DNA of 64,000 bases from Dysidea avara (Eukaryota > Porifera > Demospongiae > Dictyoceratida > Dysideidae): positions 57,110,713-57,174,712 of the forward strand of contig NC_089272.1 in assembly GCF_963678975.1 (NCBI RefSeq). Direction: 5' to 3'. The notes beneath the pieces were generated by a model. It saw only the letters and a list, made by a program, of their open reading frames with translations. It was not told the origin of the DNA and did no database searches. Numbering within the stretch: the stretch's first letter is position 1; every line of letters starts with the position of its first letter. A program made the translations under genes and the position numbers. Of this stretch, positions 10,831 to 22,860 are shown one piece after another.

Positions 10831-12199
10831 GCAAAAAAAAATCATTCACTTTTTGATAAAAGCATCAAACTCGGTACAACATTTGCTTAATTCATACTAT
10901 TTCATATTAGATACGGTGCCATTAAAATTATTAATTGTATTATGCTCAAAAAACTCGAAAAATAAAATCAATATTGGGGAAGCCATAAAGTGCTCTGAGC
11001 TGGCTTGATAGTACCCAGTAATCAGTTATTATGTTGAGTCTGTTTATGGCAAATACAACAGTGCAAGTTTCAATTGCAAGTCTGTATTATTATGTTCATT
11101 AGTTATAGTCATTTCATTAGACACATTTTAGTAGATTTTCATACAACACTGTATAGGTCTTGCAGGGGCATTCCGGGGGGGCTTCCAGAAACCCCTACTA
11201 AAATTGCCAGTTAAGTAGCAAGCAAGCCTAGGCCATAGCGCTGTTGTTGATGTGTTTGCAAACAAAAAATCAATTACATCAATATACACTATTATCTATG
11301 CAGGGGTGGGGCACAATCCCTCCCAAAAATGGTTATGCAACATCGAGATACTAGAGCAGTCAGTGAGATATTCTAATAGAACAGTCTCCGCATGTAACAC
11401 TTACAATCTGCTACAATATTATTATTATCTATGATAACTTGCATCTGCAGCAATATCCCATTAGCCTGCTAGGATTATTATTTTTGTAAATCAAATGTAC
11501 ATGGTCCTTGGTACATAATTCTATGCTGTATTTACTGTAAGTTCTTAACTGGACTACATGAGTACTCATTACTGTCATTGATTACCACCACTCTTGATGT
11601 ACTGCATGTGTAATGTTAACTGGTACTCTGTTGCTAAACCGTTAGCTAGCTAACTAGTTAGAACTAGGTATATATATTATATATGTATTATATTTTATTG
11701 CATGATATTGAAGGCGGCAAACAAATTATAACCGCTATAGTATATTCTTTACTAAAATAACTATGTCATTGATATAAGATATGTGTGAGTGTGTGTGCGT
11801 GCATGTGTGTGCGTGTGTGTGTGCGCGTACATGTGTGTATGCTTGTGTATGTGTGATCAAGATAATTACAATGTAGGTCAGTTCAGTGACTAAACTTGAT
11901 GTATTTAATGTACATTAAATTATTATGTAGCAGTCAGACTACTGGCTTTTGACAACCTGTAAAATTGTCATCAGCATGTGGGGGCTGCATCCCCAGAGTT
12001 TTTGCATCTACTTTCCAGTGGAAATCCTCTTTGAAAAATCCTAGGCATACCTCTGTCTTGTTTTATACTATATACTGTAACTCCAAAAGTTCTTGGCATA
12101 CAGAGATGATTCGGATAATAGTGTATTAACTTTGCTACACGACTGTCATATCATGCATACAATCAAGTGAATAATATTATTAATATTGCCTTGAGAGTT
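10831..12199. other. No gene seen
   Basis: AT-rich intergenic sequence. It contains a reverse-orientation pair of the GACTGCTCTATTAGAG motif at about 11345-11395 and a GT-rich simple repeat at 11785-11850. Confidence 0.5.
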
Positions 12200-12420
12200 T
12201 AACTACTTTGGATGAAATAAGAATTAGGTCTGAGTAACATGATGACCAAGACGGAATAGATAACTCCGTTCCACACTGTCTGCAGAACATGTCAAGTTTT
12301 CTTTGTGGATGAACAGGACAAAGTTCCGAAAGGGGCGTGGTGGTAGGAATATTCAACAGAACAGTCACTACAAGTTATGGCATCTTGAAGTTGGTCAGGC
12401 CCGAATTGTCAAAATGTTCC
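12200..12420 (-). pseudogene. Remnant of a TRIM-type B-box region
   Basis: On the minus strand one frame reads DAITCSDCSVEYS, typical of the start of a first B-box. Another frame reads LCPVHPQRKLDMFCRQCGTE, typical of a second B-box (C-x2-H ... F-C-x2-C). The two lie in different frames and no RING, coiled coil or NHL part is visible nearby. I read it as a frameshifted fragment of a gene from the same broad family as 2796-4375. An unspliced exon with sequence errors is the alternative. Confidence 0.5.
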
Positions 12421-13323
12421 ATCAAAACCTGAGCCACAGAAAATACGCGAATAGAAGCTAGTAATACGGAGCTAGCGAACGGTGGGGGTGACAGGGAGCT
12501 GCTAAGAGTGTTGAATATTTTCTGGATTTATTCAAAGCTAATCAACTAGCTGTTGAAGCTCACGTGAAATTCCAGACTATATAGCTATCAACTATGCACA
12601 GAGGTAGCTATGTGACTGACAAAATAGTCTACATACGCTGTATTATTCGAGCAATGTAATCTTTTCACGAATGGCAGCACACTTGTCTCGCGCGTAACAG
12701 GGTGCGTAAAAAGATCGAGCGCGAGAATAATCATTTTCACAATTAAAATACTGTAATAAAATTAACGTGTAAAATTAAAACTTACGCGAAAATTACGTCA
12801 ATCAAAAAGACACCTGTACTCGCCAGAGCACTGTGTATACCTCGGCGTATATGCCATAATGGGTATGTCATTTGGAATGAAATAGATAAAAACAGAAATG
12901 CGAGTTAACTCTGGCACTGTGCTCTTAGTTCTCCTATTAATGCACACCTAGTGTTCATAAGAGGATTTGAGAGTCTGGCTCTGGAGGAGGTGGTAGTGTG
13001 AGAGGAGACAAGGGACATGAAGGTGACAGTGTAATGTCATAGATCCTTTACATCCCTCCTAAAAATAGATCTATTACACAGAGATTCTATTGCATAGTCT
13101 TGTATAGCCAGCACTTCACACAAGATGGTCTGGCTATGCAAGAATATAACTGCACACTCCAAGGGGTTCACCAAGGGTCCACTACTTCTGAAACTGTGTG
13201 CAAGGTTTTGAGATTTTGTACTCATATCAGGATATGTGACCGGCATTTTTCGAATTCTACTTAGCCAAATGTGTACTCTGGCAAAGTTTCAACTAACAAC
13301 TTGGAGTTACAGCCAATAGCAAG

Positions 13324-14638
13324 CAGTGTTAGGCAAGTTACTTTGTAAAAGTAACTAATTACATATTACTTACAACTGAACTATTTAGTTACAGTTACTT
13401 AAACCCCAGTGCGTGGGAGTATCAAAGCGCCGCGCTGGGTTGTAACTACCATACAGCTAGACAGAGCGGTGCTGCTACTGTACGATATATTAGTTATCAC
13501 CCAGTGATATCTAACTTATCACCCTGTTACGGAGCCACTCAGTCTCTTTCGTGACATCATAATAACCACGAATGGCATTGTTTACCAATGGAACAAAGAG
13601 CCAAATAAGGAAATATTGATACAAAACACACCAGTACAGCACTTAAAACTACCTAAATCTTACAAGAAAACTGTTAATCCTTTACACAATAACACTACAA
13701 GTTACCAATACCGTGATAACTAGTTTAACAAATGTCAAGAATAGTCCGTGATGATTTTCGCTCCAGCAATCACTCCCAACGGTCACTATGGTGAAGAAAT
13801 AACTTCCTCTAGCTTCATCGTTCTATCTTGGACTATGGTAGCCACTTGTTGGTCTTTATTTTTCTCTTGCACACCACGCGACACCACCATACCAATTTCT
13901 GACGAAGGCGAATCGTACCTGGAACCGCTGCTTCATAACACCGCCCTTCGCTACAGTTTGTAGGCAGTATGTAAGGTCTCTCTTGTAGCTACGAAGTAGA
14001 ATCTCCACACAATTCAGACGAAATCTTGAACACAGTGACAGGAATTCAAACCGGAACTTAATTTACTATCTGTAAACTTCTGCGCACTCCCGCGCACTGG
14101 GATATAAAACAGTTATATCCCGTATACTCGGATGATATCATTGTTATTACACTCGTCCTCGGCTCCGCCTCGGACTCATGTAATAACAATGATATCACCC
14201 TCGTACCGGGATATAACTATAACATATTACACATAAAATAAAGTAACTATAATAATATTACATATTATATTACTTTGTGTCCACGGCCTTAAGCTGTCAT
14301 GTGTGAAACTACCACTTTATCACCTGACATGATTGCGTTGTTGGACAATGTGCAAATCTTGGTTATAAGTAAGAAGCTGGTGAATGAGCTTCATTCAGTA
14401 GGCTTCATTACTTTGTTGTGGCTAGGCGTTACTCAGTGGATTACTAACGAGATTAGTAACTGCATTACATGTAGTAATAATATTAGATTCATTACAGTAA
14501 CTATATTACTTAGGTAACACGTTACATTTGTAAGTAAAGTAACTTGAGTTATATTACTGATTTTTATAGCGTATTTCGTTATATTACTTAGTTACCACGA
14601 AAGTAATAATATTTCGTAACGCGTTACTCCCAACACTG
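13324..14638. mobile_element. 1315-bp hAT-like element, no transposase
   Basis: The ends are CAGTGTTAGGCAAGTTACTT and the inverse of GTAACGCGTTACTCCCAACACTG's terminal part. It is flanked by an exact 8-bp duplication, ATAGCAAG, at 13316-13323 and 14639-14646, the hallmark of hAT-type insertion. The subterminal regions are full of GTAACT/AGTTAC words. No transposase is encoded; the interior carries a second element. Confidence 0.88.
13405..14101. mobile_element. Element nested in the hAT-like element
   Basis: CCCAGTGCGTGGGAGT at 13405-13420 is inverted at 14086-14101 (one mismatch). The stretch between is GC-richer than its surroundings and separates the GTAACT-rich halves of the outer element. 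A hairpin (GATATCATTGTTATTAC and its inverse, within 14130-14200) follows at its right. I could not fix a target duplication, so the right border may lie nearer 14212. Confidence 0.55.
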
Positions 14639-14646
14639 ATAGCAAG

Positions 14647-16113
14647 TATGACAACATTATCAATAGCAGAAATATATCAATAGAACACAGTATTTCAACC
14701 GGTTAATAAAAGTTTGACCAGAAGATAGATCTATTTATGCAGTACAACAACAATACTGATTTTCAAACTCCTCTTATGTACAGTATTTATTTTTACAGGT
14801 TAACAGGTTGTTTCAACCTGTTATTATTTCTGTTATATCGATAGCAGAAATATCAATGTACATAGCAAGTATAGGGAAAATAAATACTGTAACTTGTGAA
14901 TGTAATGATATACAGTGTAGTGAGAATTACACCTTGCACCGTTGTATTTGCCATGGATAGGGAATTCGAAATTTATTGCATGCTGGGTAAGTTTTATCTT
15001 GAATCACCTTTCTTCACTACAGTGGAACCTCAAACCCCTTGGGACCAGGGGTGGTCCATAAGTATGAAAAGTATGTATCTTTGAAACTGTGTATGAATAA
15101 CCTTAAAATAGCATAAATAAAATAAAAAATAGAATATCTGTGTTTTCAACAACCCTAATAGAACAGTCATTTCTGTAGTTTGGTTAACCGAGAGTCCAGA
15201 TAAGTGGTGTCGGGATAACTGAGGTTCCACTGTACATACAGAGATGAAATCATGGAAGAAAGATTGATCATGTATGATCGCCTCGATGTGATGTAATGAA
15301 ACAAAAAGCTCCTCTTGAGTAGGCAGCGAATATGCATGGGAAACAAGCTTGATCGTGTACTGGCTTTAAAAGTCACCCATTGAGACACGAGATTTTAATT
15401 AATGTATGCCAAGTTTGCGGAGTGTTGGACTGCTCAGGTGCCGTGTAGCTACTGTACTATATGATACTTTTACAGTGATATTTGATTTTGATCACTGACC
15501 TTCATCAAAATTTCTCTTGACTATTGATCAATTCTGTCTATGGCTACTTACACACACAGCTTTGACTCTACTTGGAAAACAGCTACAGTACTAAACTTCA
15601 CTTTGACCAAAGTTGTAGATTACAGACATTGCACTAGTGTTGTTTTAGTAAGGAGTTATAGTTTTAGTTATAGCAAGAGTAAATAAATAAATGCTGCTCT
15701 TGATTATAGTCATAGTTAGTTTCGTCAATAATTTTAGTTCCATTTAGTTATGGTTATATTCTCTGTGTTGTTTTAGTTTTAGTATGTGAAAATCTTATAT
15801 AGTTTTTAGTAAAACTTATATAAACCGTTTGGTTTTAGTTTTAGTTTTAGTTGTACAGTTATAGTTTAACGTAGTCTTTCCCAATTCATTATAGTTTTAG
15901 ATTTAAATTATTCCATTGTTTTTTAGTTTTTGTTTTTAGTTATAGTTTTAGTTAACTAATACATATTTGTCTTACTAAAAGTAGTTTTAGTTTAAATCAC
16001 AAACTATAGCAGTATAATTATATTGATGTTTGGATGCTATGTACATATAGCAAATAAATTTCATTCTGTATTTCATTGTATCTGTAGAACATAATGTGAA
16101 CTTATATGTGCAA
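14647..16113. other. No gene; low-complexity TTTTAGT-rich tract
   Basis: No coding exon recognised. From about 15655 to 15990 the plus strand is dominated by GTTTTAGTTTTAG-type words, a degenerate simple repeat. It is not telomeric TTAGGG. Confidence 0.6.
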
Positions 16114-16335
16114 TACCGTAAACGAGGAAAGCTACGCATGAGAAAAGTTTCACGAATTGCACTCCACTGTGTATACCGGCATAAAAGTTTTGCGATGCTG
16201 ATTGTGCATACTAATTTTCTTACTGTACAAATGCAAGAGTTTAGCAAGCTAACCGGCGTAAAAGTTTTGCAATAGCTACTGCAATCATGAAATTTGCAAA
16301 CTTTTTCCCACGCGTGACTTTCCCCGCCTATGGTA
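16114..16335. mobile_element. 222-bp MITE-like inverted repeat
   Basis: The left end TACCGTAAACGAGGAAAGCT and the inverse of the right end (TACCATAGGCGGGGAAAGTC) align, continuing with ACGC(A/G)TG(A/G)GAAAA on both sides. Non-coding. Confidence 0.55.
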
Positions 16336-17678
16336 GTGTGAGCAACTAATTTACGGTACAGTAACACCCCTTTGACACAGTATTGTGGTTCACAATAAAA
16401 AGTATACTTGAACAAAATTACTCCCCGCCTAGTACCTTAACTTGTAGGGTATACTGATATGTAGCACAACACAATAGCTTCTTGTAATGCTGCAAATTTT
16501 CAAATAGTGTAACAATCATTGGAGAAAACAGTAACATTTTATCCTACCATAATGAATGCAGATGTTTCAGCTGTCAATTTGTCACATTGTTTTATATTAA
16601 AAATTGCCTGTATACCCCTGGTATGTGTTGATGTTGATATGGAAATGGAAATGTTATCGCTTATTGAGCTGGGAACCTGAGTGTACTTGTTTGGCTTCTT
16701 TGTAGCACATTGGATGCAATGGGAAGAATGACTCACCATGAAAACTATGAGGGTGAAGAGTGCTGCTACAACATTGGTCTAATATAGTCTCACATACTAT
16801 ACTTGAAAAGTTTTGATATGTGTCATTCAAAAAGAAAGCAGTTTGGTCATGCAAGACTATTGATCTAAGCTAACACCATAACATGGCCCTCAAGACGGTC
16901 CATTTGTACACAGAATGGAATTGTTATTAAGCTTGTTTAGTATGCGGAACTACTACCATGTAGGTACTGTTCATGGTAATACAGGATGGATTCAGTACCT
17001 TAATTTCTGTTGTGTGACTTGGGTCGATTGCAGAGTCGCTTCTCGTATACTGTTCTTCATTTGTAATGAGGTGAGACATAGCTATAACTGAAGCAGTAGT
17101 ATTCCACTTTGTGTTTCAGTTATTATTGATAGTTGGGACCACGTTCAGTTGTAAATTCTGTAGTTAACTGGATTGATTGCAGGAGCAGTTTTTGTACTGT
17201 TCCTTGCTTTTGCAATATATAGCTAAAATGAAAAGAATAACCGCTTTACCTTTCGGAAAGGGGTACATGTTCAGTCATGCAACTAATTTATAATGGGTGT
17301 GGCACCATTCCATCCTTTGATGTGGTATGTGATGGTTTACCAGAACTACTGTATGTATGTAATTGCAAAAATGCAAACAAACAAGTGTAAGGAAAAATTA
17401 GAAATTTTACAATATGAAGCAATGAAACAAGGGAGGTCATGTAATATCATGTAAGTGGATAGTAAATCCCTACTTTTAGTCCATGTATGGTTATATTGTG
17501 ATCAAAAAGGGATTTAATGTCTACTAGTATGGCTGCAGGTATAGTTTTTCTGCTTGTTATTTTTTCTATGATGCCCACTCAAATTTAATATTTCTGGTTG
17601 TTAGTGAACTCTTCTTTTCTTGTACAGCTAGCAGTGTATAGTGTAGTGTACACTTCCAGTTATGTCATCATCTTGTAG
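16336..17678. other. No gene seen upstream of the MMAA-like exons
   Basis: I searched this stretch on the plus strand for the P-loop and middle exons expected upstream of 17679 and found none. Short repeated words (GCTTCTCGTATACTGTTC, GCAGTTTTTGTACTGTTCC) recur at 55480-55500. Confidence 0.45.
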
Positions 17679-18309
17679 GAGTAGGATATGGTACGGTGAT
17701 AGTGGAGACTGTTGGATCGAGTAGGACAATCTGAAATAGCAGTAGTTGATATGGTGGACATCTTTGTGTTGTTGTTGCTTCCAGCAGCTGGGGATGAACT
17801 ACAAGTGAGTACACTATAGTGTGTTTGTACATATGTGAAGATGTTGTGAGACAGTAGAGTGGCTATAGGGGACATTCACTACATGGGTCACTATGTGACT
17901 ATATTTAAAAGAATTTGTGCTAGTGTATGCAGATGTGTTTGTGCACACTCACTGTAGTGTCCATGCCTATACATGCAACACAATCCCATGTACATGTACT
18001 GTATGTATATGGTTCATGGGAATTTGTGATTTACTGTATCACACATTCATGTGTATTTAGTTAAGCTTGTGTATGTCACTACACTCCTTTGTTTTAATAC
18101 ACACAGGGAATAATCAAAGATATGTAGAGATGATTGGTGTTATAGCTACCATAAAAGTCTCCTGTCAGTTGCTAGGAGGATACAAGCAGAATACACTAGT
18201 GCTCTGAAACTGATCAGAAAGAAATCTAAACACTGGTCACCACGGGTAGGCGTGTGTGTATGTTGGTTCGTATTAGGAAAATGCCGCGAATGCACAGGTA
18301 ACAGTAATC

Positions 18310-18990
18310 ATTAGTAAAATTGGTACTTGAGCACTTGTTAAGGCCACATGACCCATCTCACATGATGTGTTTGTCACCATGAAAGCTGAAGAATTTGATT
18401 AGTGTAATTTAATGTACAATGCTTGTCAGGAACACTAACATCAATACTTTATACACTGTGTATTACTTGAAATAGTTGTAAAGTACTTATTGTCCAGTAG
18501 AGTTGCAACGATACAGTTTGTAGACGTATCGATATATTGCCTTTGGTGTATCATGATACAGCGATATATTGTGCAGTCTAAGCAATGGTCTATGTTGTTT
18601 TTTTAATGTTGTTTTTTTTGTTTTTTTAAATAAATAAGTGAGCTAATTTTTTTTTTGAGAAGCATTAAATGCTATTCAGTTTAACCACAATGTACAATAA
18701 TTTGATTGTCAGCCATGTTAACAAGCCACGATATGTCGATATATCACGATACACAATATATCGATACGGTTTGAAATATCACTGTATCGATACGTCACTA
18801 CATATCACTGTATCAACATCACTGTATCAATACGGTTTGACTTTGTATCGATACAGTGATGTTGTCTTAATACGATACGATACGCGATGATATATCGATA
18901 TATTGTTGCATCTCTATTGTCCAGTATAAAACATGTCACATGGTATAACTAGTATTTGTGAGTACTTGATCATTAATACTAGAAAGTGCT
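18310..18990 (+). repeat. Dispersed repeat G, copy 1, split by a hAT-like insertion
   Basis: GGTACTTGAGCACTTGTTAA, TTAGTGTAATTTAATGTACA and ATGCTTGTCAGGAACACTAA, then GTGAGTACTTGATCATTAAT, recur in order at 29310-29640 and partly at 35270-35490. The repeat ends inversely in GTACTCAAGTACTTG-type words. This copy carries the insertion at 18498-18916. Confidence 0.75.
18498..18916. mobile_element. 419-bp hAT-like MITE with a matching empty site
   Basis: The ends are TAGAGTTGCAACGATAC and the inverse TATTGTTGCATCTCTA, with many TATCGATA words inside. The exact 8-bp duplication TTGTCCAG flanks it (18490-18497 and 18917-18924). The related repeat at about 29550 has TTGTCCAG once with no insertion, an in-window empty site. 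Confidence 0.9.
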
Positions 18991-19062
18991 CAAATACTAA
19001 AAACCTATGATTGTAGTCTCTTTGAATTTAGTGTACCAACTTTTGGTCTGTGATCAATGGTT

Positions 19063-19985
19063 TTTACTAGCTCAGTGTATTATTGCAATAATGTACATGT
19101 GTAGTTCAGAGGCACACTACTATTCATACCATAAAGTCAGGTTGTTAACCGCATGCGCTTATAATTTTCGGAGAAAACTTTTTGTAAAAATCGTACTATC
19201 TGTTAGGCAGATATGCCTAATAAATAATTATGGTGAGTGTAACACGGAATCATTACATTGTAATAGAGTAGTTAATAGTTTGTGCCGGTAACCATGCCAG
19301 TACTAGTATGTAAGGATATTTAACTCCATTTCTGGGTGAAATCCTTCGTGATGAACGAGATTATCACTATCCAGATGGCTGATTTGCTGTATACATAGCG
19401 AAGAGAGACCTCAAGGGAGACGTATAAGCACATTAATTTTTCAGCATTTCTTGCTGTGTGTAGCTCTATCATTGCATTTTGCCGTGTGCGCTTATCATCC
19501 ATGGTTAATTACAAAAAATGTGTATGCGCTTAAAGATATATTCGCTTAACAACCCAACTCTATGGTATAGCTTCATATGTAATATGATACAGTATATCAT
19601 AATATATATCACAATAATTACGATGCACATTGTATCTTCACTTCATTGATGCAGATTTCTGGCTTTAATCAGCTACGTACAAAGGCTGGTATTTTTGTTC
19701 ATAGTTGATATTCTACAATGAATTAGTCTAATACCAATAAACGAGGAACTTGAAATACAAGTGTTTTAACAGCATGAAAAATAGCAGTAAGCAACATTTT
19801 AGTACAGTTTGACTACATGTTCAAATTAATTACTATCCTGAATTAAATTCCATAGTTACAGCACGATGTAAGCATTGCACTATTGTACTGTATCATCACA
19901 AGTTATGTATATCATGATATATCATGTATTGTGATTATCATGACATCACTAGTTCAATCTAGTTTCATAGTTTTGGTCCTATGGT
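19063..19985 (+). repeat. Dispersed repeat H, copy 1
   Basis: AATGGTTTTTACTAGCTCAG, TTATTGCAATAATGTACATG, then CAGATTTCTGGCTTTAATCA and AACTTGAAATACAAGTGTTT recur in order at 33877-34343. This copy is interrupted by the element at 19129-19565. Non-coding. Confidence 0.8.
19129..19565. mobile_element. 437-bp MITE inserted in repeat H, TA duplication
   Basis: CCATAAAGTCAGGTTGTTAA and the inverse of the right end (CCATAGAGTTGGGTTGTTAA) form the terminal repeats. TA flanks both sides. The copy of repeat H at about 33945 reads straight through (ATTCATATGGCTTC), giving the empty site. A TA target and short ends suggest a Tc1/mariner-type non-autonomous element. Confidence 0.75.
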
Positions 19986-20155
19986 CTTCAAACTTTGTCA
20001 TCTGCTACCTGAGTATATTTGTAGCAAAGTATGGAAGTAATTTTTTCGAAGTACCCTATTTGTTCAAATGATGAGCTATGGAATTCTGTTGAAAAAAAAC
20101 ACAAATCTCCTCCTATTTGGTTTTCTGAAGCTGTAGTAGTCAGTTAATACATTAG

Positions 20156-20499
20156 ACCACTCCAAATGAGACTGCAGTTTCACGTCACGATGTTTCAATA
20201 TTTGGTGCAAGCGGGAAGCTTATTATAATTTTTCATTATTAATGATGTGACTGCTCTATTGGAGTATCTCGATCTCGAGGGGGACATGAAACTGGCTTCT
20301 TTGCCAGATAGCAACCACCAGAACTAGAACTGGCTTCTTTTCATTGTGTTTTTAGCATTGCATAAATGAGGGCAGTACCCTGGGAAGTTTCTATATAGCA
20401 GCACAGGAAGTGATTTTGGAAAAATAATTACATGTAGTGCATGCAGACCAGATGTGACGCAGGCAGAGAGCGGGAAACTACCATCTCATTTGGAGTAGC
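20156..20499. mobile_element. Inverted-repeat element with CTCCAAATGAGA ends
   Basis: CACTCCAAATGAGACTGCAG with AGTTTC on the left is mirrored by GGGAAACTACCATCTCATTT with GGAGTA on the right. One GACTGCTCTATTGGAGTATC motif lies inside (about 20248). Non-coding. Confidence 0.5.
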
Positions 20500-20693
20500 C
20501 TTTACCTACAAATCTGTTTCCATACTATTAAAGATAATACTAATATAAGCCACTACAAGAATTTTCGGAGAGTTTCACAAGATCTAAGAGAACAGTCAAT
20601 TTTAGTGTAAAATTGTGGTGTGTTCCAACTGTGCGGTATTTCACTAAGATTTGTATTAAACAGAAGTTCAGTGTACATGTGTTATTTATCAGA

Positions 20694-20770
20694 TGGTGTG
20701 TGTGTATGTGTGTGTAGATATGCGTGTGTGTGTAGTTAGCATATGCATGCGTGCGTGTATGTTTATTTGT
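20694..20770. repeat. GT-rich microsatellite
   Basis: Imperfect TGTG/TATG repeats on the plus strand. The reading frame rich in threonine and histidine across it is an artefact of the repeat. Confidence 0.8.
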
Positions 20771-21148
20771 ACTCATGTGTAAGTTAATGGTGTAGTATGG
20801 TTATTTGTTGTACAATGATCAGGCCACTTGCCTAAAGTGGCCTTTGTGACTTCCCCACAGAGCTCAAAATAACAATTCGTCACCTGTCCTTTTCCGACAA
20901 GGACTGACCAAATTAAAAATGGTCCAACATTCTGACCTATCAAAATAAGCATTTAAAAGCTAGTAAAATACATATTATTATATACCAATCACCAACTATG
21001 TTGCATGTTGGTCTGTTATTTTGACAGATCATGTAAAAAACATTATAACGAGCACTGTTACTACACATGAGTGTTTACTGCTCGATAGGTTTAGCTCAAT
21101 GGTAAAGGGATTAGAGATTTTACTGTAGGGAGGACAACTAACTATATA

Positions 21149-21793
21149 TGTGACAGGATCTGCAAAAACCCGACATATTGGTGCAAGCCTAAATTTTCAG
21201 TATAAGCCATTGATTTGCAATGGGCAAAATATTTGCGTAATCGAAAAAAAATTCGTAAAATTTTTAAATGCCTTGGTCTTTGTGAAGGAAGGGTCCTATG
21301 ATAAAACCCTGGATATCACCTTATTCGCCTACTCAAGAGGAGTTCAAAAATCTTTGTTTCGTTGCAGTGGACTAAAGGATACGTAAGTTATGGGCGTTTG
21401 TTTACGTCACGTCGAAACGATCGTACGCGATCGATTTTTCTTCACTGATTTCGTCTCTGTATGTAGTGAAGAATGGTAATAGAAGAAAACAACTTATGGA
21501 CTCCCCTATGCATGGCGAACACAATGGTGTAAGTTGCAATCCTGTACTGCATTGTATTTGTAAGTTACAGCCGTTTTTGTAAGCGCATGTAATTTATTTT
21601 CCCAATACTTGCTGTACAAATCGATCTTTTTGTTGTTGCTACTTTGTAGGGCTGCAACTCCAAAAGTTGTTGCTATATGAGGCTGAAACGTGGCCAGAGC
21701 ATACACTTGACTAAGTAGATTATAAATATTCAATAATAAAGAATTTGAAAAATGCACCATTATGTCGGGTTTTCGCATGCAGATCCGGTCACA
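21149..21793. mobile_element. TGTGAC-ended element, copy 1 (645 bp)
   Basis: The left end TGTGACAGGATCTGCAAAAA continues CCCGACATATTGGTGC. The right end is the inverse of TGTGACCGGATCTGC...CCCGACATAATGGTGC with a five-base insertion. It is non-autonomous. Its terminal TGTGAC and size match two other elements here (59524-60124 and 61102-61746). It lies inside the intron region of the MMAA-like gene. Confidence 0.75.
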
Positions 21794-22075
21794 TTTTTGT
21801 ATTACAATTACTAAACAATGAATTGAGTTTCATCAGAAGTTTAGAGTGTGATGGAGACACAATGATGAATGGTGGTGTAGAAGTTAGTCCTTCTGTTGTG
21901 TGTGTATTTGAGTGTGCGTGTGCATGTGTGTAATACCACGATACCACATGGTTTTTGTATCCAGGAGGTTGGCACTATCAAAGAGAGAAGAAAAGAACAG
22001 AGAAAGACATGGATGTGGAGCAATATACAATGGCAACTGATGCAAAAGTATAAGCAATTGATATGTATGCCATGT

Positions 22076-22078
<3 letters not shown>

Positions 22079-22112
<34 letters not shown>
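22079..22112. repeat. (GT)n microsatellite
   Basis: An uninterrupted run of about 17 GT units. The histidine- and threonine-rich reading frames on both strands across it are artefacts. Confidence 0.95.
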
Positions 22113-22114
<2 letters not shown>

Positions 22115-22860
22115 TTTGGGGGCACATATATTGTTTATCCATGCATGATGACAATTGCATGGTCATAAATTTTGTTGTAAATAGTGAATAAGATTCAGTC
22201 TGTATTTGAACAGTGGAATGATTAGCTATCAGTTGTTTGAGCAGTTGCTGTCAATTACACCATCAAGTTACAAAAACCAATTGTTAGAGTACGTATAATA
22301 ATTATTATAATGTTATTAGAACATTTCAATATTTTTCATGTTAACATATCCACAGGAGGCTCATCACTCATACGTGTAGGATTGTGCAACCAAGCAGCTA
22401 GCTAGTTGTCAACGCTTGTTTCTTAGCTAGAAAAGCAGGACACTGTATTCTTTGGGGGTGTTGATGTAGTCCATGTGATGAATGATGATAAACCTCCTCT
22501 GGTACATATCTGAATGTTAGCCATCCTGTGATTTCACTTCAAGTACACCTCGAATTGTTTTGTGTTAAACAAATTTTTTTTTAAATAAAATTTTAAAAAA
22601 CAGGGCTAACCCTGCCATATCCTGACACAATACACTACTGATGCAACTGTTTGGTTGTAAAGTAAATGTGTTGATGCTTTAGTATGAGATATAAAGTATT
22701 GATTTATTGACCTAGATTTCAACATCATCCTGAGGTAGTGTACATGATGAATGAGATGGAGATGAAGGTGATGTCAGGAACAATCTCGCCTGGTTTGGCT
22801 GCTGATCAACTGTTAGAAGTGTTTAAAAACAAATTAACCAATGGAGTATAAGCATTAGTG

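Larger units (their letters stand above)
17679..22851 (+). pseudogene. MMAA: MMAA/MeaB-like GTPase chaperone, decayed C-terminal exons
   Basis: Four exons match the C-terminal half of MMAA, the mitochondrial GTPase that protects methylmalonyl-CoA mutase. Exon 17679-17814 holds IVETVG then VGQSE and PAAGDELQ, ending at a good donor (CAA|GTGAGT), but four extra bases (TCGA) within ETVG-VGQSE break the frame. Exon 18107-18245 ends ARRIQAEYTSALKLIRKK, but its first half has at least two frameshifts and the guanine-specificity motif (normally TKxD) is not readable. Exon 21965-22047 reads KERRKEQRKTWMWSNIQW with intact AG and GT borders. Exon 22716-22851 joins it in phase and ends SPGLAADQLLEVFKNKL before TAA. 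The exon between 18245 and 21965 and all N-terminal exons (P-loop) were not found. Several lesions suggest a pseudogene, although the last two exons look intact. Confidence 0.8.

Noticed and set aside
15655-15990. Telomere-like repeat
   Set aside because: The words are TTTTAG/GTTTTAG with irregular period, not TTAGGG; simple-sequence tract.
21087-21130. tRNA-like A-box (TTTAGCTCAATGGTAAAG)
   Set aside because: No B-box or acceptor stem follows at the right distance; no tRNA fold is possible.
21841-22168. Threonine/histidine/valine/cysteine-rich frames on both strands
   Set aside because: Produced by the GT microsatellite. Only 21965-22047 is coding, in the MMAA-like frame.
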